A stretch of DNA of 64,000 nucleotides from Fredericiella sp963839515 (GTDB lineage Bacteria; Chloroflexota; Anaerolineae; Caldilineales; Caldilineaceae). The notes beneath the pieces were generated by a model. That model had not been told where the DNA came from. It saw nothing but the letters and a program-made list of their open reading frames with translations, and did not search any database. Location of the stretch: positions 62,001 to 126,000 of the forward strand of contig CAWIVN010000004.1 of NCBI GenBank assembly GCA_963839515.1. The letters are read 5' to 3'. Made by a program: the position numbers and the translations under genes. Each line of letters opens with the position of its first letter. The first letter of the stretch is position 1. This document shows positions 52,446 to 61,840 of the stretch, in pieces.

Positions 52446-55169
52446 TCAGCGCGTCGGCAGGATGCCCAGCTCTTCGGCCTTGGCGACGGCGTCCCAGCGT
52501 GTGCTTACGCCGAGTTTGTCGTAGAGGTTGGCCGAGTGGCGGTTGACAGTCATCGGCGCAATGCCGAGTTGTCTGGCGATCTCTTTGGCGCTCAGGCGTT
52601 CGCGCATCAGTGTCAGCACTTCGAGTTCGCGTGCCGTCAAGGGTTCGCCACCAGGGATAGGGACAGCAGAACTGCGAGGTTGAGTCCCAGACTGGGCAGG
52701 CACCGGAAACGCCGCCAGGACACGGTGCAGGTGCACAGACACGCTGCTCTGCCTGGCCAGGCGCTCCAACAGATCCTGCATGGGCGGACCGAGATCGACA
52801 AAAGTACGGATGAAGCCGCCCGGCTGCGCCAGCTCAAGCGCTTCCCGCAGGCTCGTTTGTGCCGCACAGTCCTGCCCTTCAGCATCCAGCGCCAGAGCCC
52901 GCAGCGCCCCAAGCACGATCATAAATCGTGTGTTGCATGTCCGCTCGGCGATTGAACAGAGCGCCGTGATAATCGCCTGCGCTGCCTGCACATCGGCCGC
53001 AGCGCCCCTGGCGAGCAGCAGGCGCGCCTTTGTTATATGCGCAGCATGTGTCGACAAGAGCGGCTGCTCCGGCACCGGTTCGTTGAAAGCGTCTACCCAG
53101 CGGGCAGCGCTCACCATGTCGCCTTGCAGGTACTGCAGCTCGGCACACGCTCCCTGCGCCGCGGCAGTTTCATAGCCCAGCATATCGACATCATATTGGC
53201 TGAGAAGCTTCAGCGTCTCCTGGGCGCCTGCCATGTCGCCGGTCGCGCTCTGCACGCGCAGCATGCCCAGCAGTCCCTCGCGTGCTGGGAGGCTGTGCGT
53301 GCTGTAGCGCTGACGGGTGACCACCTCAAAATGCCGAGCCGCCGCCGGCAGTTCACTCCATTCGTAGTGTATCAGGCCGAGCCAGTAGTGCCCCCAACCC
53401 GTCGTCAAGAACGTTGACCTGTGCCGGGCTTGTTGGAGTGCCAGCGTACAGCTCTGCCTGGCTTTCTCCAGCCGGCCGGCCTGGATCTGATTGAAGCAGA
53501 GTGCGCCTAGAACGCGCAGGGCGTAGGCGTCGTCTTTGTCGGACGCGGCTGCGTAGGTTGCCCACAGGAACTGGTCGACGGCGTCGCCTTGGCCGGCGGC
53601 CTGCCCACTCAACCCCAGAGCGTACATACACACGCCGCGTACCAGGGTATAGAAAGGCGGCAAGCACGCCAGTGCGCCCTGCAGATAGGGGATGCCGCGG
53701 GCAGCCTGATTGCTAAAAAAAGCTGCCTGCCCGCGCATGCATAAGACTTGTCCGCGCAGAATGTCTGCTTCACCTGGCCCCAGCGCTCCTGCATCCTCGG
53801 CGATCAACGTCTCGATTTGGTGGAGCACGCCAACCAGCTCGCGAATCCGCCATGAGAAGTGCAGCACCCACGCCTCGATCATGAGCAAACCAGGCCGCCG
53901 GTGCCGGAAATCCTCGGGCAGCAGGCTCAGCCAGTGGCGCAGCGTCGCCGGATCCTCGCGATTGAGCACATCGCACAAGCTTTGTTCCATCAGGGCAGCC
54001 GCCTGATCGAGATCGCTGCCCGCCAGAGCCTGCTGCAGGGCTTCCTCAATCAGGCCCTGCTGCGCAAACCAGGCTGCCGCGTGGCGGTGCAAAGCATTGA
54101 CTCGCGCCGGACCGAGCACCCCCGCCACCTGCGCGCGCAGCAGGTCCTGCAGCAGATGGTGATACCGATACCACTCCCGCCGATCGTCCAATGGCACGAT
54201 CAAGAAGTTCGTGCGTTCAAGCCAATTCAGGCACTCACGCGCACTGCGCTCGCCGGCATCCCGCTCCACGACCTGCTCACACAAGGGCACGCAAAAGCGA
54301 TTCAGCAGCGCGGTCTGGAGTAGAAATGTCAACACGTCGGGCGGCAGCTGCTGCAGCAGTTCGTCGAGCAGGTACTCGGTGATGTTGCTGTCGGCTTCTG
54401 CCAGGACGGTCAGGGTGGCAGCATCCACATCCTTGGGCAGTGACAACGTGGTCAGGTGCAGCCCGGCGATCCAGCCCTCTACCTGCTGTTCCAACTGCGC
54501 CAACACCGGTGCGCTGGGCGGCTCTCCTCGCACACCGGTCAGGTACTGTGCCGTTTCCTCGGCCGTGAAGCGCAGGTCAAGGGTACGAATTTCGCTGAGT
54601 TGCCCTTTGCCGCGCAGGCGAGCCAAGGGCAGGGGTGGATTGTGCCGCGTGGTCATGACGACATGCAGCGGCCGTGGCCAGTGCCGTGCCAATCCTGTGA
54701 GCAGATTCGGCACCTCCACCCCGCTGATGGTGTGGTAGTCGTCCAACACCAGGATGAAGTCTTGCGGCAGTGCCTGGATCTCGCTGCTGAGGGTGGCGAT
54801 GAGGACGTCCAGCGGTGCCTGCTGCGGCGCCTGCAGCAGCGCCAGTGTCTGTGCGCAAGCGTCAGGAAAGATCGTCGCCACTGCAGCACAGAAGTAGCGC
54901 AGAAAGACGGTCAGGTCGCTGTCATACTCGTCCAGCGACAGCCAGGCTGCGGGCCAGTCAGTACTGTCAGTGCCTGTCTCCCTGCTCTGCAGCCACGAGC
55001 TGACCAGCGTCGTCTTGCCGTAGCCGGCCGAGGCGCAAACCAGCGTCAAGGGAGCCACGACGCCGCGATTCAGCTGCTCGACCAGCCGCGGGCGCACAAC
55101 CAGGTTGCCAGTCACGCCAGGCTGGTGCAGCTTTGTCGTGTTCAGTGGCCAAGGCTCGAGTCTCGTCAT
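52446..55169 (-). CDS. MalT-like ATP-dependent LuxR-family regulator, full length
   Basis: This 907-residue regulator has the complete MalT plan: N-terminal LNTTKLHQPGVTGNLVVRPRLVEQL, Walker A ASAGYGKTTLVSSW, Walker B FILVLDDYHTI, MTTRHNPPLPLARLR, a winged-helix/arm region (RYHHLLQDLLRAQV), about 400 residues of TPR-like helices (ADILRGQVLCMRGQAAFFSNQ, RARLLLARGAAADVQAAQ-type) and a C-terminal LuxR domain (LTARELEVLTLMRERLSAKEIARQLGIAPMTVNRHSANLYDKLGV). It probably activates genes when a small molecule binds the TPR part. The ATG at 55169 is preferred; one at 55205 adds a Cys-rich leader. Confidence 0.9.
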   Translation of the reverse strand: MTRLEPWPLNTTKLHQPGVTGNLVVRPRLVEQLNRGVVAPLTLVCASAGYGKTTLVSSWLQSRETGTDSTDWPAAWLSLDEYDSDLTVFLRYFCAAVATIFPDACAQTLALLQAPQQAPLDVLIATLSSEIQALPQDFILVLDDYHTISGVEVPNLLTGLARHWPRPLHVVMTTRHNPPLPLARLRGKGQLSEIRTLDLRFTAEETAQYLTGVRGEPPSAPVLAQLEQQVEGWIAGLHLTTLSLPKDVDAATLTVLAEADSNITEYLLDELLQQLPPDVLTFLLQTALLNRFCVPLCEQVVERDAGERSARECLNWLERTNFLIVPLDDRREWYRYHHLLQDLLRAQVAGVLGPARVNALHRHAAAWFAQQGLIEEALQQALAGSDLDQAAALMEQSLCDVLNREDPATLRHWLSLLPEDFRHRRPGLLMIEAWVLHFSWRIRELVGVLHQIETLIAEDAGALGPGEADILRGQVLCMRGQAAFFSNQAARGIPYLQGALACLPPFYTLVRGVCMYALGLSGQAAGQGDAVDQFLWATYAAASDKDDAYALRVLGALCFNQIQAGRLEKARQSCTLALQQARHRSTFLTTGWGHYWLGLIHYEWSELPAAARHFEVVTRQRYSTHSLPAREGLLGMLRVQSATGDMAGAQETLKLLSQYDVDMLGYETAAAQGACAELQYLQGDMVSAARWVDAFNEPVPEQPLLSTHAAHITKARLLLARGAAADVQAAQAIITALCSIAERTCNTRFMIVLGALRALALDAEGQDCAAQTSLREALELAQPGGFIRTFVDLGPPMQDLLERLARQSSVSVHLHRVLAAFPVPAQSGTQPRSSAVPIPGGEPLTARELEVLTLMRERLSAKEIARQLGIAPMTVNRHSANLYDKLGVSTRWDAVAKAEELGILPTR

Positions 55170-55344
55170 GGACGCGGCATATCCACAGCAGATGGTGCAA
55201 ACCAATTCCCCGGTGCGGGCCCGTTACCACGAACGACCCGCTGGGTGTTTGGAAATTGTACACCAGGCACTGCCTTTGTGGGACATTGCTGATCGCGTCC
55301 TTGGCTGAACAAACGATGTCAGTGCGAGCACGCGCTTCGTCTAT

Positions 55345-55405
55345 ATGCCCGGCTTCTTCAGATGCCCGGCTTCTTCAGATGCCCGGCTTCTTCAGATGCC
55401 CGGCT
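55345..55405. repeat. 17-bp tandem repeat, three perfect units plus partial
   Basis: ATGCCCGGCTTCTTCAG occurs at 55345, 55362 and 55379 without mismatch, followed by a partial unit that becomes the end of the TRIC-like gene. The repeat covers that gene's stop codon (55392-55394) and its 3' flank, consistent with replication slippage at the gene's end. No spacers, so not CRISPR. Confidence 0.85.
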
Positions 55406-56162
55406 CCTCCCAGCCCGGCTGCATCTTCTCCTTGAGCGTCTCGCGCCGCTTGACCTCGCCCACCACATGGGCAGGCAGGTGCCGTGGCAGCGGTTCTTCC
55501 CAGGCGAACCAAATCGCCGCCACCCGGAAGATGAAGCCCACGGCGAAGGAAATCAGCGTCGCCGGCCAGATCGACAGCTGCAGGTAGAGCGCACAGACCA
55601 AATAAACCACGGAGGTCAGCACGGCCGTACCCACAAACCACTCGCCGCGGACGAACTGCTTGGCCGACTTGCCCGCCGTAATGTCGATCAGAAAGCGGCC
55701 GGTGGTGGGGCCGACCACGCCCAGGGCGACCGCAGCGATGGGCGGCATGCCCACCTGCAGCCCCACGTGCACGCCCATGGCGGCGTACCACGGCAGCGAG
55801 AAAGCGGTCATGAACTGGAACCAGGTCTCACGGAAGTTCTGCCCCTTGCCGTAGGCGGTGAACAAGCCGACGATCCCGGCCAGGATGCAGAGGATCAGAT
55901 ACCAGGGATTCGTCCATGACCCCGGCGGCAGCTTGCCGGCAATGATGTCACGGGCGCTGCCGCCGCCGATGCCGCCAAAGATACCCAGAATGAGGATGCC
56001 GACGATCGTCCACTGCTTGCCGCGATAGTAGTCGGGCCGCTGCGCCAGCAGGGCGCCGTTGAGGGCATTGGTCGTGGCCGCAATCAGGTCGATGATGACG
56101 AAGTTGCCCACACCGCTGCTGAGGTAGGAAAACAACTGTGTGAAATAGGCCGGCAGGTCCAT
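55392..56162 (-). CDS. TRIC/UPF0126-family membrane protein
   Basis: This 256-residue protein has about seven hydrophobic segments and the duplicated pattern of bacterial TRIC (UPF0126) channels: IIDLIAATTNALNGALLAQR, GILILGIFGGIGGGSARDIIAG with the GGGxxRD motif, and in the second half MGVHVGLQVGMPPIAAVALGVVGPTTGRFLIDI. These proteins form trimeric cation (potassium) channels in known cases. The C-terminal ends EEPGI at the border of the 17-bp tandem repeat, so its last residues may be variable. It lies 36 bases after the MFS gene. Confidence 0.86.
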   Translation of the reverse strand: MDLPAYFTQLFSYLSSGVGNFVIIDLIAATTNALNGALLAQRPDYYRGKQWTIVGILILGIFGGIGGGSARDIIAGKLPPGSWTNPWYLILCILAGIVGLFTAYGKGQNFRETWFQFMTAFSLPWYAAMGVHVGLQVGMPPIAAVALGVVGPTTGRFLIDITAGKSAKQFVRGEWFVGTAVLTSVVYLVCALYLQLSIWPATLISFAVGFIFRVAAIWFAWEEPLPRHLPAHVVGEVKRRETLKEKMQPGWEEPGI

Positions 56163-56198
56163 ACGTGTCCTTTCTTGTTTCCTTTAGACTGGGATGCA

Positions 56199-57851
56199 TC
56201 AATGTGCAGGCGCGACATGCGCCGGCGCCGCAGGCTTCTCGGGCATCATCTCACCCATGGCCGCCATGTCCTGCTGGTGATAGGCGACGAGCATCTCCTT
56301 CTCCTTGTCATGCTTGGGGAAGAAGAAGAAGACGAGCGCCGCGCCGATCAGCACGGCGATGATGCCGGCAAGGTAGGCATAGGTGTCGCCGGCCAGGAAG
56401 GCAGTCTTGGCCGCGGCCGTGATCTGCTCCGCATACTGCGGATAGGCCGCTGCTACCGTCTGCGCGCCGGTATAGGACATGGTCAGCTCATTGGTGACGG
56501 TGCTCGGGATTTGGCTGCTGTCCCCAGTGCCGGCTACTGCCGTCGTCATGGCAGTCGCATAGCCCGCCGCCAGCAGGGCGCCGAAGATCGACTGCATCAA
56601 CGCACCGCCCAGATCACGCTGCAGGTCGGCCGTGCCCGATGCCATGCCCACACGCGTCACCGGCACCGAGGCCGTCAGCGAGCGCGAGGCAGGCGTGCCC
56701 GCCAGCCCGACGCCGATGCCGACAAAGGAGTAGCCCAGTCCCACCATCCAGTAGGGAATCTCCTCGTTCCACAGCAGGAGCATGGTGACGAAGCCGAGCA
56801 GGACGAAGAAGTAGCCCGCCAGCAGCGTGAAGCGGGCGCCGCGCGCCTCGACCAGCTTGGCCGAGCGCGGGGCGACGAGGACCATAAAGAACGCGGCGGG
56901 CAGAATGGCAAAGCCGGCGGCGACCGTCGAGTAACTAAGCACATCCTGCAGAAACTGCTGGCCGATAAACATGGCGCCCATCAGCGAGCCCATGACGATG
57001 ATGCCGCCCACCGCCGCCACCCAGAAGGTAGGCCGGGCGGCGACCTTGAGGTCATAGAGCGGATTGGCGGCGCGGCGTTGGCGGATGACGAACAGAACCA
57101 ACGTGACGGCGGCAATGACGAGCAAGCCAATCACCAGCGTGCGCATGCTCGCAACCGGTGCAAAGTTGATGGCCAGGATAAAGGTGCCGACCAGCACCAG
57201 CGAGAGGATGCCGCCCAGGTTGTCCACCTGCTCCTTGGTCTCGTTGACGTGCGAGGGCAGGAACTTGAGCGCCATGAACAGCGCCACCACCGCCACCGGC
57301 AGCACCGCGAAAAAGACCGAGTTCCAGGGAAAGCGCTCCAGCAGCAGCCCGGACAACAGCGGCCCGCAGGCGCTGATGGCGCCGCCGAGCGCCGCCCACA
57401 GCGCGATCGAACGCGTGCGCGCCGGTCCCGGCCCCCACAACGCCGCGATCAGCGCCAGTGTAGTCGGGTACGCCATGCCGGCGGCAAAACCGCCAAACAG
57501 GCGCCCGCCGATCAGCACCTGGATCGAAGGTGCCAGGCCGCAGATGAGCGCGGCGGGCATCGCCAGCGCCACGCCGAGGATCGCCAGCTGCTTGCGGCCG
57601 TAGCGGTCGCCCAGCGCGCCCAGCCACAGCACCGAGCAGGCCAGGCCGAGCGAGTAGGCGACGGCTACCAGGTTGAGCTGCGTCTGCGAGGCGTCAAAGT
57701 AGGCGCCGATCGAAGGCAAGGCGACGTTAGCCATCGCCAGCGGCAAGTTGGCCACCGCCGCCACAATGATCAGGGTGGCAAGGACAAGACCTGCTTGCGC
57801 AGGGGCGCCGGACACAGCCGCCGCAGGAGGTGCTGGTTTTGCAGTAGCCAC
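56199..57851 (-). CDS. MFS drug-efflux-type transporter (DHA2, 14 segments)
   Basis: This 550-residue protein has fourteen hydrophobic segments and DHA2 signatures: ANVALPSIGAYFDASQTQLNLVAVAYSLG, LGDRYGRKQLAILG (motif A), GRLFGGFAAGMAYPTTLALIAALW and GPLLSGLLLERFPWNSVFFAVLPV (motif C region). Proteins of this class export drugs, dyes or metabolites by proton exchange. GTG start at 57851 has GAGGAGAGG upstream. A His/Met-containing C-terminal tail follows the last segment. It is first of a minus-strand group with the TRIC-like gene. Confidence 0.92.
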   Translation of the reverse strand: MATAKPAPPAAAVSGAPAQAGLVLATLIIVAAVANLPLAMANVALPSIGAYFDASQTQLNLVAVAYSLGLACSVLWLGALGDRYGRKQLAILGVALAMPAALICGLAPSIQVLIGGRLFGGFAAGMAYPTTLALIAALWGPGPARTRSIALWAALGGAISACGPLLSGLLLERFPWNSVFFAVLPVAVVALFMALKFLPSHVNETKEQVDNLGGILSLVLVGTFILAINFAPVASMRTLVIGLLVIAAVTLVLFVIRQRRAANPLYDLKVAARPTFWVAAVGGIIVMGSLMGAMFIGQQFLQDVLSYSTVAAGFAILPAAFFMVLVAPRSAKLVEARGARFTLLAGYFFVLLGFVTMLLLWNEEIPYWMVGLGYSFVGIGVGLAGTPASRSLTASVPVTRVGMASGTADLQRDLGGALMQSIFGALLAAGYATAMTTAVAGTGDSSQIPSTVTNELTMSYTGAQTVAAAYPQYAEQITAAAKTAFLAGDTYAYLAGIIAVLIGAALVFFFFPKHDKEKEMLVAYHQQDMAAMGEMMPEKPAAPAHVAPAH

Positions 57852-58002
57852 GAGAACCTCTCCTCTGTTGCAGCATCTAAGCGATGCAAGATTGGAATGT
57901 ATTTGGACAGCTTACGAGACTGAGTGTATTTGCTCGCACTCCAAGTTCACAAGACTTTCGACGCTTGGTACTCACGATCACCAGCGTAGTGCGACCGTGG
58001 GA

Positions 58003-58039
58003 GAAAAGCCATACCCAATTCTATGCAAGTAATATGTAG
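58003..58039 (-). repeat. 37-bp dispersed motif, copy 2 (upstream of MFS gene)
   Basis: Matches 52359-52395 at 33 of 37 bases, same orientation relative to the minus-strand gene that follows. Shared blocks are ATACCCAAT, TATGCAA and TAATATGTAG. Flanks do not match. Confidence 0.65.
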
Positions 58040-58170
58040 CTGGCTGGCGTGTAGGGCGCAGGAAGAGAAATCAGCCTCGAGTGGCCATCATTCAGCCCGG
58101 CCGTTCTGCGATCGTCGTCCCGTCCGCACGTTGAATCGCCGGCAATCATGGTAAGCTTGTAATCCTACAA

Positions 58171-58194
58171 ATCAAGGTTCAGATCAAGGTTCAG
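58171..58194. repeat. 12-bp perfect tandem duplication
   Basis: ATCAAGGTTCAG is repeated twice without a gap, ending 14 bases before the PfkB ATG. It lies in the translation initiation region and could alter expression or simply be slippage. Confidence 0.75.
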
Positions 58195-58208
58195 ACGGAG
58201 CTTATCCT

Positions 58209-59198
58209 ATGCCTAGCATTTGGACGATGGGTGAGCTGCTGGTCGAGATCATGCGGCCGCAGCCAGGTCTAGGTCTGTACGATCCAGGGCCCTTCCTTGG
58301 CCCCTACCCCAGCGGCGCGCCGGCGATCTTTATCGACACTGTGGCCAGGCTGGGCCACCCGGCAGGGATGATCGGCGGCGTCGGCGAAGATGATTTTGGC
58401 CGCAGCCTCGTCGATCGCCTGCGCAAGGACGGCGTGCGCTGTGAACACATTCATGCCTATCCTGGCCAGGCTACGGCGGTTGCCTTCGTCAGCTACTTTG
58501 CCGACGGCTCGCGCCAGTTCATCTACCACATCGACGGCACGCCTGCGGTGCTGGCCGATGGCCATGGCGCCGAGATGATCGCAGGGCCGGGCTTCTTTCA
58601 TCTCATGGGCTGCTCGCTGATGGCCAACGACCTTTTTCGTACGCGCATATATGGCGTGATGTCGGTTTTACATAAAAAAGGTGCCAAGATCAGCTTTGAC
58701 CCGAACATTCGCCCTGAACTGTTGGGCAGCCGCAAGCTGGAGGACATAGTCGAGCCGGTATTGCAGCACTGCCACGTGCTGATGCCCGGCGTCGGCGAAC
58801 TGGCGCTGCTTGGCGGGCAAGCTAGCGTGGAAGATAATGTTGCTGCAGTATTGGGCCGCACACCGATCGAGATCATTGTCGTCAAGCGCGGCAAGCAGGG
58901 GGCCACCGTTTATTCCCGCGCAGGTTCGAGCTTTGAATCAGTGGATGTGCCTGCCTATGCAGTTGACGAAGTGGATCCTACCGGTGCAGGCGATTGCTTT
59001 GATGCCGGGTTTTTGTGCGGACTGCTCGAGGGGCTATCACTTAAAGGCTGTGCTGAAGTGGCCTCGGCTGCCGGTGCTCTCAATGCCGGCGCCTTTGGAC
59101 CAATGGAAGGCCGCATCAGCCGTGCCAACGTCGCCCGTGTAATGAAGACGGGCTGCGTGCCGGCGGAAATGCTGGTTGCGGTCAGCCCAGCGCACTAA
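58209..59198 (+). CDS. PfkB-family carbohydrate kinase
   Basis: This 329-residue kinase phosphorylates a sugar or sugar acid. It has the N-terminal GELLVEIMRP strand, the substrate motif GGVGEDDFGRSLVDRLRKDGV (first PfkB signature) and the second signature VDEVDPTGAGDCFDAGF with the catalytic Asp and anion hole. The sequence is closest in style to 2-dehydro-3-deoxygluconokinase or fructokinase types (SFDPNIRPEL), but the substrate is not certain. Its stop overlaps the convergent Maf gene by four bases. Confidence 0.92.
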   Translation: MPSIWTMGELLVEIMRPQPGLGLYDPGPFLGPYPSGAPAIFIDTVARLGHPAGMIGGVGEDDFGRSLVDRLRKDGVRCEHIHAYPGQATAVAFVSYFADGSRQFIYHIDGTPAVLADGHGAEMIAGPGFFHLMGCSLMANDLFRTRIYGVMSVLHKKGAKISFDPNIRPELLGSRKLEDIVEPVLQHCHVLMPGVGELALLGGQASVEDNVAAVLGRTPIEIIVVKRGKQGATVYSRAGSSFESVDVPAYAVDEVDPTGAGDCFDAGFLCGLLEGLSLKGCAEVASAAGALNAGAFGPMEGRISRANVARVMKTGCVPAEMLVAVSPAH

Positions 59199-59875
59199 TT
59201 CAGCGCGATATCCACAGAATGGGACGGATCGGGGGCACAGCATTGAAAGGTGTTAACCATACGGCATACGACTGGAACATCTGCCGGCACCGTGTAGCCA
59301 AATTCGGCCAGCAACTCGCTCAGGTCCGCCAGCGGCAAACCCATGACGCTGGCATAGCAGCCCTGTAAGTGCGCTACGCAGGCAAAATCACGCGCCTGGA
59401 TGCCATAAGCGCCGGCCTTGTCCAGCGGGTCGCCTGAGGCGATATAGGCGTCAATCTCGGCATCACTGTAATCGCGCATAAATACGTCAGTCGTGTTGAT
59501 GCGCGTTGTCTGTCGGTCTCTGGGCAACTGCAGCACGCTCACCGCGCTGAACACCTGATGCGGCCCATTACGCAGGTCCTGCAGCATACGCCTGGCGTCC
59601 GCGGCGTCGATCGGCTTGCCGTAAATTTCGTCACCCAGCGCCACCGTCGTGTCCGAAGCCACGATCAGCGTGTCGGTGGTGACCTCGCCCAAGCGCATGG
59701 CAATGGCGCGTGCCTTTTCCTCGGCCAGCCGGCACGTCATGGCGCCGGGGTGCTCGCCCGGCAGCGGCGTCTCGTCGATGTCGGCGGCGAGTGCAATGAA
59801 AGTGAGACCCAGCTCGCGGAATAATTGCTGCCGGCGCGGGCTGCTGGAGGCAAGAATCAAGTGTTGCTTGTTCAT
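59195..59875 (-). CDS. maf: Maf-family nucleotide pyrophosphatase
   Basis: This 226-residue protein is a Maf house-cleaning pyrophosphatase that hydrolyses non-canonical or dTTP/UTP nucleotides. It carries the N-terminal LILASSSPRRQQLFRELGL motif, DETPLPGEHP, RLAEEKARAIA, VASDTTVALGDEIYGKP and DKAGAYGIQ. The ATG at 59875 is chosen because the family starts just before this motif; the frame is open to 59929. About 25 extra C-terminal residues follow the usual end. Confidence 0.93.
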   Translation of the reverse strand: MNKQHLILASSSPRRQQLFRELGLTFIALAADIDETPLPGEHPGAMTCRLAEEKARAIAMRLGEVTTDTLIVASDTTVALGDEIYGKPIDAADARRMLQDLRNGPHQVFSAVSVLQLPRDRQTTRINTTDVFMRDYSDAEIDAYIASGDPLDKAGAYGIQARDFACVAHLQGCYASVMGLPLADLSELLAEFGYTVPADVPVVCRMVNTFQCCAPDPSHSVDIALN

Positions 59876-59973
59876 GGCCGCATGGTACGCGTGCCGGCCT
59901 GGATTGGCAACTTTGGCCGCTTGTGGCACTATGAAAGGACAACCATCCGTCGCTTGGCAGAGAGGGGAACGCT

Positions 59974-61002
59974 ATGGCGAGCAAGAAGGCTCATTCTGTG
60001 CGCATGGCTATGATCGGCTGTGGCGGCATGGCACGTCACCATGTGGCGCAGATCTTGCGTCACCAGGATACGACGGAGATAGCAGCAGTATGCGAGCCCT
60101 CGCCTGCTGCCTACTCGTCCCTATGCGAGATCTTCCAAGACGCCGGCCTGCACCCACCACCTAACGAACCAGAGCTTCAAAGACTGCTGGCCACGCGGGC
60201 CGGCGAGTTGGACGCTGCGTTTATCGTGACGCCCCATGTCTATCATCACGACCAGGCTGCTGCCTGCATGGAGGCTGGGCTGGATGTGCTGCTTGAAAAG
60301 CCGATGGTCATGACCTCCGCGGAAGCGTGCAGCCTGATCGACACGCGCGACCGCACGGGCCGTCTGCTGGTTGTCGCCTTCAATGGCAGCCTGTCGCCGC
60401 AGGTTCGCACCGCGGTCAAGATGCTACGTTCCGGCGAACTGGGCCAGTTGCTCAACATCAGCGTTGTCGTCTGGCAGAGTTGGGACATGCATACACTCAA
60501 CACCTGGCGGCAAAATCCGGCGATGTCGGGCGGTGGCTTTTTGTTTGATACCGGCGCGCATGCGCTAAACACGACAGCCGATCTGGCAGGTGAGGAGTTT
60601 GTTGAAGTCGCCGCCTGGTTGGACAACCGCGGCCGGCAGGTAGACATAATAGCAGCGGTCATGGCCCGCCTGGGTTCCGGCGCCTATGTGACGCTCGGCG
60701 GCTGCGGCGCCACTATCGAGTCATGCGCCTCGGATGTTCGTGTGTTTTGCTCGCAAGGCATCCTGCGCACGGGCGTATGGGGCGAGCGATTAGAGGTACA
60801 GCGTGCAGGTGAGACGGATCTGCAGCCTGTGGAAGTGCCGCCGTCGCACGGCGCCTGGGATCAGTTCCTGGCTGTCCGCGGCAAGCGTATTGCCAATCCT
60901 TCGCCGCCCGAAGTAGGACTGCGCATGGCGCGCCTGTGGGATATGATTAAACTGTCTGCTGCACAAGGGGGCCGACCTGTGAGCCCTGCCGATGTCGGCT
61001 AG
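59974..61002 (+). CDS. Gfo/Idh/MocA family oxidoreductase
   Basis: This 342-residue NAD(P)-dependent protein has AMIGCGGMARHHVAQIL, VTPHVYHHDQAAACMEAGLDVLLEKPM (EKP Lys) and GGFLFDTGAHALNTTADL (His of the active site). It belongs to the group acting on sugars and cyclitols. It is followed 42 bases later by a ThuA-like gene, a common pairing in sugar-catabolic clusters, and preceded by a PfkB kinase, so a sugar or inositol pathway is plausible here, separate from the amide regulon. Confidence 0.9.
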   Translation: MASKKAHSVRMAMIGCGGMARHHVAQILRHQDTTEIAAVCEPSPAAYSSLCEIFQDAGLHPPPNEPELQRLLATRAGELDAAFIVTPHVYHHDQAAACMEAGLDVLLEKPMVMTSAEACSLIDTRDRTGRLLVVAFNGSLSPQVRTAVKMLRSGELGQLLNISVVVWQSWDMHTLNTWRQNPAMSGGGFLFDTGAHALNTTADLAGEEFVEVAAWLDNRGRQVDIIAAVMARLGSGAYVTLGGCGATIESCASDVRVFCSQGILRTGVWGERLEVQRAGETDLQPVEVPPSHGAWDQFLAVRGKRIANPSPPEVGLRMARLWDMIKLSAAQGGRPVSPADVG

Positions 61003-61044
61003 ACACAAAAATAGCATTGATTGTTTTTCCTGGAGACAAAAGCA

Positions 61045-61782
61045 ATGACAAATCCGCTGCGTGTGACTGTGTGGAGTGAGTATCGCCACGAAAAGCACAA
61101 TCCCAAGGTACAAGCCGTGTATCCTAACGGCATCCATAACGTAATTGCCGATTCGCTGCGCCAACAAGGTTTTAGCGTGCAGACCGCCACTTTGGATGAG
61201 CCTGAGCATGGGCTGACCGAGGAAGTGCTGCTCAACACGGATGTCCTGACCTGGTGGGGCCATATGGCTCATGGGGATGTACAGGACGAGATCGTCGAGC
61301 GAGTACACAAGCGTGTACTGCAAGGCATGGGCCTGATCGTGCTGCACTCGGGCCACTTCTCCAAGATTTTTAAGCGGCTCATGGGCACTTCATGCGATCT
61401 TAAATGGCGCGAGGCAAACGAGCGCGAACGAATCTGGGTCGTCAATCCTGCCCACCCCATCGCCGATGGCCTCGGGGAATTCTTTGAGATCCCGCAGGAA
61501 GAGATGTACGGCGAGTACTTCGATATCCCCGAACCGGACTCCTTGGTCTTTGTCAGTTGGTTCCAGGGCGGCGAGGTGTTCCGCAGCGGCTGCTGCTACT
61601 ACCGCGGCGAAGGCCGCATCTTCTACTTCCGCCCTGGCCACGAGACGCACCCGACCTACTTCCAGGAAGAGGTGCAGCAGGTGATTGCCAATGCCGTGCG
61701 GTGGGCTGCGCCGGTCGCGCGCGCCAAGATGACTTTTGGTCATCGACCACAGCCACTTGAGGCACTGCCCGCGCACGCCTGA
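61045..61782 (+). CDS. ThuA-like domain protein
   Basis: This 245-residue protein matches the ThuA fold (class I glutamine amidotransferase-like) of trehalose-utilisation proteins: VTVWSEYRHEKHNPKVQAVYPNGIHNVIAD, TWWGHMAHGDVQDEIVERV, GLIVLHSGHFSKIFKRLMG, WFQGGEVFRSGCCYYRGEGRIFYFRPGHETHPTY. ThuA-type proteins accompany Gfo/Idh/MocA enzymes in disaccharide catabolism; recent family members act on 3-keto-sugars. The ATG at 61045 follows TGGAGA. Confidence 0.9.
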   Translation: MTNPLRVTVWSEYRHEKHNPKVQAVYPNGIHNVIADSLRQQGFSVQTATLDEPEHGLTEEVLLNTDVLTWWGHMAHGDVQDEIVERVHKRVLQGMGLIVLHSGHFSKIFKRLMGTSCDLKWREANERERIWVVNPAHPIADGLGEFFEIPQEEMYGEYFDIPEPDSLVFVSWFQGGEVFRSGCCYYRGEGRIFYFRPGHETHPTYFQEEVQQVIANAVRWAAPVARAKMTFGHRPQPLEALPAHA

Positions 61783-61840
61783 CGCGGACCGACGTGTAGT
61801 CGGTCGGTGACCTCTTGCAGCTCTTGGTGGTCAACTCGCT

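Larger units (their letters stand above)
57852..58208. other. 357-base divergent intergenic region
   Basis: Between the divergent MFS and PfkB genes. It holds the second copy of the 37-bp motif (58003-58039) and a 12-bp tandem repeat (58171-58194). No ORF with a ribosome site and no RNA gene was recognised. Promoters for both genes are expected here but no consensus pair is clear. Confidence 0.6.

Noticed and set aside
55345..55405. Possible CRISPR array
   Set aside because: Units are directly abutting 17-mers with no spacers; no cas genes in the window.
56175..57923. 582-codon open frame on the plus strand
   Set aside because: Antisense to the MFS gene, composed of Arg/Gly/His/Gln-rich sequence typical of a shadow frame.
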